Assembly: GCA_035325995.1 (NCBI GenBank)
Contig: DAOKYU010000003.1
Span: 62,001-126,000, forward strand
Direction of reading: 5' to 3'
Length of the DNA: 64,000 nucleotides
Source of the DNA: Thermodesulfobacteriota bacterium
GTDB lineage: Bacteria > Desulfobacterota_D > UBA1144 > Nemesobacterales > UBA2774
The notes under the pieces were generated by a model. That model saw only the letters and a list, made by a program, of their open reading frames with translations, was not told the DNA's origin and ran no database searches. A program made the translations under genes and the position numbers. Shown here in pieces: positions 60,061-64,000 of this stretch (position 1 is its first letter; each line of letters starts with the position of its first letter).

Positions 60061-61998
60061 CTATCCCCCGCGCTTTATTCCGAGGGCTTTTATCCGCGAG
60101 CCGAGAGTGGTCGAAGGCACCCCGAGGAGCATCGCGGCCCCCTTTTCGCCCGAAACGCGCCAGCCCGATTTTTCGAGCGCCGCGACTATGTTGCTCCTTT
60201 CGAGATCGAGGAGCTCCTTATGCGTGAGGATGCGCCTGTCTCCGTCGGCCTCGGGAGCCGGGGCCGTCCGGGTAGTCCTTATAGAACCCGCCGGGAGCGC
60301 GCTGTCCAGGTTGAGCTCACCCGCTCGGGAGGTAATTACGGCGCGCTCCATCACGTTCTGAAGCTCGCGCACGTTGCCGGGCCAGTCGTATGACGTGAGC
60401 CTCTCTATCTGCTCCCCTGTAAGAGGCTTCACGGTCACCCCGATCTTGCGCGCAAACCTCTCTGAAAAAATGGCCGCGAGCGTTATTACATCCCCGTTCC
60501 GCTCCCTGAGCGGAGGTATGTCGAGCGGAAACACGTTCAGCCTGTAGTAGAGGTCTTCACGGAATTTCCCCTCCTTCACCATACGCATGAGATCCCTGTT
60601 GGTGGCCGCTATAACGCGCACGTCCACCCTCCGGATCTCGGAGCTCCCGACAGGTTCGAATTCGCCTTCCTGGAGCACGCGGAGGAGCTTTGACTGGAGG
60701 TCGAGCTGGAGCTCACCTATCTCGTCGAGGAAAATCGTCCCGCCGTCAGCGAGCGAGAACCTCCCCTCTCTCTTTCCAGTGGCGCCCGTGAAAGCGCCCT
60801 TCTCGTGCCCGAAGAATTCGCTTTCTATAAGCCCGCCCGGTATGGCAGCGCAGTTGACCCTTATGAGCGGCGAGTCGCTCCTTAAACTCTCGGCGTGCAC
60901 GGCCCTGGCTATGAGCTCCTTGCCCGTTCCCGTCTCGCCCGTTATCAGCACCGTTGCATCAGTCCTGGCCACCCTCGCTATGTTGTTTATTACTTCGCTC
61001 AGGGCGGGGGAGTTGCCCGCGATCTCGCCGAAGTTTCTGAGCGAGTTAATCTCTTCGTTAAGATAATCGGCCTTCTCGGAGAGGGCTTTTATACGCCTTT
61101 CGGCTTCGAGCCTTTCCTCTATATTCCGGAGAATCACGGTGTAGAACCTTTTCTTTTTCATCTCGAACTGGGAAACCGTGGCTTCGGCCGTGAAAACTCT
61201 TCCGTCCGAACGCCTGGCCGACAGCCCTCCCGCGACCCATAGAAACCGCCTTCCCTCCGGGAGCACGGCGAGCTCGGAAATAATTCCCCTCAGCCTGGCC
61301 GCGCTTTCTCCGGAGAGGAAGTCGAGGAAGCTCTTTCGCCTGCACTCGGATATCCCGGTCCCGAACACACCCTCGGCAGCGGGGTTCAACATGCTGACTT
61401 CGAGCATGTTGTCGAGCTCGATGATGGCGTCCATGGCGCTGTCCACGAGGCGGGTCAGCTTTTCCTCCCTCTCGCGTACGCCCGTCTCGGCGCGGAGTCT
61501 CTGTAGCTCGGCCGAAGCGCGCGCCGCGAATATCCTGAAAATCGCTTCGACGCGGGATTCCTCGGGCATGGGTTTTGAATCGAGGACCGCCAGATGACCG
61601 AGCACGTCCCCCTTAGGATCGAGAAGTGGTACGCCCATGTAGCTCACAGCACCCATCGGGCCGAGGTCCGGGTCGTCGGGGAAGAGATTGACCACATTGT
61701 CTTCGATGCGGAAGATGGTCTTTCTCTCCACTACGAGCTCGCACGGGGTGCCGGATACACGGTATTCGTACTCGTCCACCCAGCCGTCGTCCAGGCGGAA
61801 GGCAAGAGAGCTCAGGCGCCCGGCCTCGGGGAGATACTCCGTCACCCACGCGCCCCTTGTGCCGAGCACGGCGGCAAGATTCCGGACCAGCGCTTTGAAG
61901 AACCCCTCGCCCGTCTCGGCGGCTGTGCCTTCCACTATGAGCCTGAGGGCTTTTTCTTCGTCCATCGCGTGCTGGCCGTGCTCGATCTTTCGCCGCAT
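60061..61998 (-). CDS. Sigma-54 activator with GAF and PAS domains (copy B)
   Basis: A 645-residue paralogue of the regulator at 45888, with the same order: GAF-like (GEGFFKALVRNLAAVLGTRG), PAS (VDSAMDAIIELDNMLEVSML), AAA+ (Walker A GETGTGKE, GAFTGA loop HEKGAFTGATGKREG, Walker B GGTIFLDEIGEL) and a Fis-type C-terminal helix-turn-helix (GAAMLLGVPSSTLGSRIKAL). There is no receiver. Its stop is 55 bases from the ArsM-like gene's stop. The sigma-54 promoters at 58916 and 59143 are the nearest targets. Confidence 0.92.
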   Translation of the reverse strand: MRRKIEHGQHAMDEEKALRLIVEGTAAETGEGFFKALVRNLAAVLGTRGAWVTEYLPEAGRLSSLAFRLDDGWVDEYEYRVSGTPCELVVERKTIFRIEDNVVNLFPDDPDLGPMGAVSYMGVPLLDPKGDVLGHLAVLDSKPMPEESRVEAIFRIFAARASAELQRLRAETGVREREEKLTRLVDSAMDAIIELDNMLEVSMLNPAAEGVFGTGISECRRKSFLDFLSGESAARLRGIISELAVLPEGRRFLWVAGGLSARRSDGRVFTAEATVSQFEMKKKRFYTVILRNIEERLEAERRIKALSEKADYLNEEINSLRNFGEIAGNSPALSEVINNIARVARTDATVLITGETGTGKELIARAVHAESLRSDSPLIRVNCAAIPGGLIESEFFGHEKGAFTGATGKREGRFSLADGGTIFLDEIGELQLDLQSKLLRVLQEGEFEPVGSSEIRRVDVRVIAATNRDLMRMVKEGKFREDLYYRLNVFPLDIPPLRERNGDVITLAAIFSERFARKIGVTVKPLTGEQIERLTSYDWPGNVRELQNVMERAVITSRAGELNLDSALPAGSIRTTRTAPAPEADGDRRILTHKELLDLERSNIVAALEKSGWRVSGEKGAAMLLGVPSTTLGSRIKALGIKRGG

Positions 61999-62291
61999 TC
62001 GTCTACCTCGTTTCTGAGTTTATACAGAGCTCATACGGGTCCCGCGAATATAATAAAAGCAACCATATATCATTTCAAAAGGAGTGATTTAACTGTAAAG
62101 AGTATCAGGACAAAACGATCAGGGCGAGAAGTATGCGTATCTCACAAAACAGGCATCCATGAGAAGCCCGGGTGCATCTTATTTCACGAGGAAAAGCCCC
62201 GCTGTTGAATAATCCGGTTTTCCCGGAAACTATATTTTTAATACCGATACCGCGCGGGCCGTATACATAGCCATATGCCGAGGTAATCCCA

Positions 62292-63278
62292 ATGACGACC
62301 GATTCCATGCCAAGAGCTGAGCTGAAAGAAAACCGAAAGGCGGGCGAGCCCGAGACGATCTCCATACTCGCGGGCGACGGCTTTACGATAAGGGGCTCCA
62401 TGTGGCGGAGCCCCGGGCCCGATTCTGCGGACAGGCCCGTCGTCATAATAAACGCGGCGAATTCGGTCAGGTGCAGATACTATTCCCGCTTCGCCTCGTT
62501 CCTGTTCAGGAACGGCTTCGACGTGATAACTTACGACTACCGCGGCATAGGTGTATCCCGGCCGGCCACACTCAGGGGATTCGACGCCGGATGGATAGAC
62601 TGGGGAGAGCGCGACTTCGACGCCGTCATAAGATTCGCTCGGGACACGTTCCCCGGCCGGCCTATAGACGTCGCGGCACACAGCGTAGGCGGGTTCCTCA
62701 TCGGCTTTGCGGAATCGAGCCGTCTCGTCCGGAGGATCTTCACCATGGGAGCGCAATACGCCTATTGGCGGGACTATGCGCCCGGCAAGAGGGCGGGAAT
62801 GTTCGCCAAATGGCACGTCGCCATGCCGCTCCTGACGCTCCTCTTCGGCTACTTTCCCGGAAAGAGGCTCGGATGGCTCGAAGACACGCCCAGGAGTATA
62901 GTGAGGGACTGGGCGCGCAGCCGGCCGCGCTTCGAAGATGTCCCCGGCGGGAGCTGGGCGGCGCGCTATCCGGACAAACGAGTATTCCTCGACAGGTTTG
63001 AAGCCGTCACCGCCCCTACCTTAGCCGTAAGCGTCTCGGACGACGAGTTCGGGACCATACCGGCGGTGGAACGCCTGCTCTCCTACTACACCGGCAGCCG
63101 GCGGACACATCTCAGGATCCCGCCCGGGTCGATAGGCGAGCCTTCGATCGGACATTTTCCGTTTTTCAGTGGCAAGTTCGAAGAGAAGCTCTGGCGCATT
63201 CCGCTGGAATGGCTAAAGTCAGGAAAGATAGCTGAAGACTGGCCCGGCGAGATTATAACGCCCGAATGCCGCGGCTGA
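62292..63278 (+). CDS. Alpha/beta hydrolase (COG4757-like)
   Basis: The 328-residue protein has the fold's landmarks: YDYRGIGVSRPATLRGFDAG (oxyanion region), the nucleophile elbow AHSVGGFLIG near residue 136 in the GxSxG position, and a late His in GEPSIGHFPFF. The pattern SRPATLRGFDAGWIDWGERD is shared by predicted hydrolases of the COG4757 group. The substrate is unknown. It is oriented away from the GAF-PAS regulator and toward ferritin. Confidence 0.82.
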   Translation: MTTDSMPRAELKENRKAGEPETISILAGDGFTIRGSMWRSPGPDSADRPVVIINAANSVRCRYYSRFASFLFRNGFDVITYDYRGIGVSRPATLRGFDAGWIDWGERDFDAVIRFARDTFPGRPIDVAAHSVGGFLIGFAESSRLVRRIFTMGAQYAYWRDYAPGKRAGMFAKWHVAMPLLTLLFGYFPGKRLGWLEDTPRSIVRDWARSRPRFEDVPGGSWAARYPDKRVFLDRFEAVTAPTLAVSVSDDEFGTIPAVERLLSYYTGSRRTHLRIPPGSIGEPSIGHFPFFSGKFEEKLWRIPLEWLKSGKIAEDWPGEIITPECRG

Positions 63279-63312
63279 GCCGGATATAGACCGGATGTGG
63301 AATTCAAGGAAT

Positions 63313-63348
63313 CCGCGCGGGCGTGGGAAATCTTCCCGCCCCGCGCGG
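63313..63348. terminator. Strong hairpin between convergent hydrolase and ferritin genes
   Basis: CCGCGCGGGCGTGGGAA pairs with TTCCCGCCCCGCGCGG with one bulged base and a 3-base loop. A T run follows 8 bases later on the plus side. It probably ends both transcripts. Confidence 0.65.
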
Positions 63349-63395
63349 AAAGGAGCTTTTTATAATCAATCGGGCCGCTCGTTGGCCGCCGTACT

Positions 63396-63884
63396 TCAGT
63401 GCCTCTGGCCGAGCTGGGAATCGAGAAGGAGGATTGCCGAGCTGTTGTCACCGGCCAGCTTTAATTTATCGAGTATCTCGGTGGCAGACTTTTCTTCCTC
63501 TACCTGCTCGTGTATGAACCACTGAAGCTCGACTGCCGTCGCGTGGTCGTTCTCGCTTATGGCCTTCTCGTAGAGCTTGTTTATCATCCCTGTGACCTCT
63601 CTTTCGTGATCGAGGGCCTGCTGGAAGATGTCGACGAGCGACTTGAACTTCGACTGGGGCTTTTCGATGCCCTGGAGTACGACCTGCCCGTCCCTGTCGA
63701 CGATGTAATCGAAGAGCTTCATCGCGTGCTGGAGCTCCTCCTGGCTCTGTTTCCTCAGCCACTTGGCAAAACCCGTCAGGTTCTGCGACTCGCAGTGGGC
63801 CGCCATCGAAAGATAGGTGTAAGAAGCGAAATATTCGTTTTTAATCTGATCGTTCAGGGCATCCTGAATTTCTTTACTCAGCAT
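63396..63884 (-). CDS. ftnA: Non-haem ferritin
   Basis: The 162-residue protein is a four-helix ferritin with the di-iron ligands: Glu in QIKNEYFASYTYLSMAAHCE, the ExxH of QSQEELQHAMKLFDY, the Glu of ALDHEREVTGMI and a late Gln/Glu in ELQWFIHEQVEEEKSA. It stores iron as ferric oxide. GAGGAGG precedes the start. It ends the window's iron set with the imelysin operon. Confidence 0.94.
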   Translation of the reverse strand: MLSKEIQDALNDQIKNEYFASYTYLSMAAHCESQNLTGFAKWLRKQSQEELQHAMKLFDYIVDRDGQVVLQGIEKPQSKFKSLVDIFQQALDHEREVTGMINKLYEKAISENDHATAVELQWFIHEQVEEEKSATEILDKLKLAGDNSSAILLLDSQLGQRH

Positions 63885-63946
63885 AATAGCCTCCTCGCAT
63901 GGTTGATGTGTCAGGGCACCTTCCGGCCTCTGCCCTTGTCACTAAA

Positions 63947-63975
63947 ATTATGTCATAAAATGGAATTAAATACAA
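63947..63975 (-). promoter_or_regulatory. Possible promoter of the ferritin gene
   Basis: On the minus strand TTGTAT and CATAAT (complement at 63947-63952) are 17 bases apart, about 60 bases before the start codon. Both boxes deviate from consensus. Confidence 0.45.
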
Positions 63976-64000
63976 GTAATTATCAGGCGGAAATTATTAC

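Overview
The window looks like a chromosomal segment of a Gram-negative, GC-rich bacterium. It encodes lipoproteins, an OmpA-type protein, an outer-membrane porin, RND efflux and a MlaF-type ATPase. Coding DNA is about 60% GC yet uses ATA (Ile) and AGG (Arg) freely. Three sigma-54 activators, di-haem oxidoreductase, IPTL-CTERM and stand-alone ycf46-type genes suggest a Desulfobacterota- or Dadabacteria-like lineage. That placement is inference only. No phage, IS transposase or CRISPR array was seen.

Layout. 1-7.8 kb: a partial gene, an orphan MlaF-like ATPase, a PmtA-like methyltransferase, an exported acetoacetate-decarboxylase-fold protein, a DUF4168 protein, an orphan radical SAM enzyme and an arylsulfotransferase-like lipoprotein. 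7.96-10.87 kb: an AT-richer island lying between a degenerate copy of the tRNA-Ala 3' half and the intact tRNA-Ala(CGC) gene; it carries a cytochrome b561-like protein, a membrane LuxR-type regulator, a DM13 protein and a broken GMC-oxidoreductase start. 11.4-20.9 kb: housekeeping and envelope genes (ycf46-type AAA, leuA, Nif3-like, GlsB-like, beta-propeller surface protein) and an NtrC-type two-component pair. 21-26 kb: envelope genes (LysM, CpoB-like, OmpA-like, DUF11/IPTL). 26-37 kb: tRNA-Gln, queF, an orphan OppC-like permease, slt, hisH/hisB, ybeY, two CNNM/CorC genes, thiL and a GT39-like protein. 37.6-42 kb: RND pump and adaptor. 42.4-45.8 kb: a sulfide/persulfide operon (ArsR repressor, rhodanese, persulfide dioxygenase-like, TauE/SafE). 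45.9-48.3 kb: a GAF-PAS sigma-54 activator and a small exported protein. 50.5 kb: yifB. 52.4-56.6 kb: imelysin, di-haem oxidoreductase and porin. 56.7-63.9 kb: a fluoroacetate-dehalogenase-like hydrolase, cupin, OsmC, ArsM-like methyltransferase, a second GAF-PAS activator, an alpha/beta hydrolase and ferritin.

The strongest system-level signal is a set of sigma-54 (-24/-12) promoters next to sigma-54 activator genes. The LysM and OmpA-like genes each have a -24/-12 promoter, with a TGTAC-N6-GTACA inverted repeat 100-120 bp upstream, and lie beside the two-component pair. A small exported protein, the OsmC gene and the ArsM-like gene have -24/-12 promoters and sit next to two paralogous GAF-PAS activators. 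This suggests two local sigma-54 stress circuits for the envelope and redox or xenobiotic response. The sulfide operon shows a 17-bp repeat both at the repressor promoter and before the rhodanese gene, consistent with BigR/SqrR-type autoregulation.
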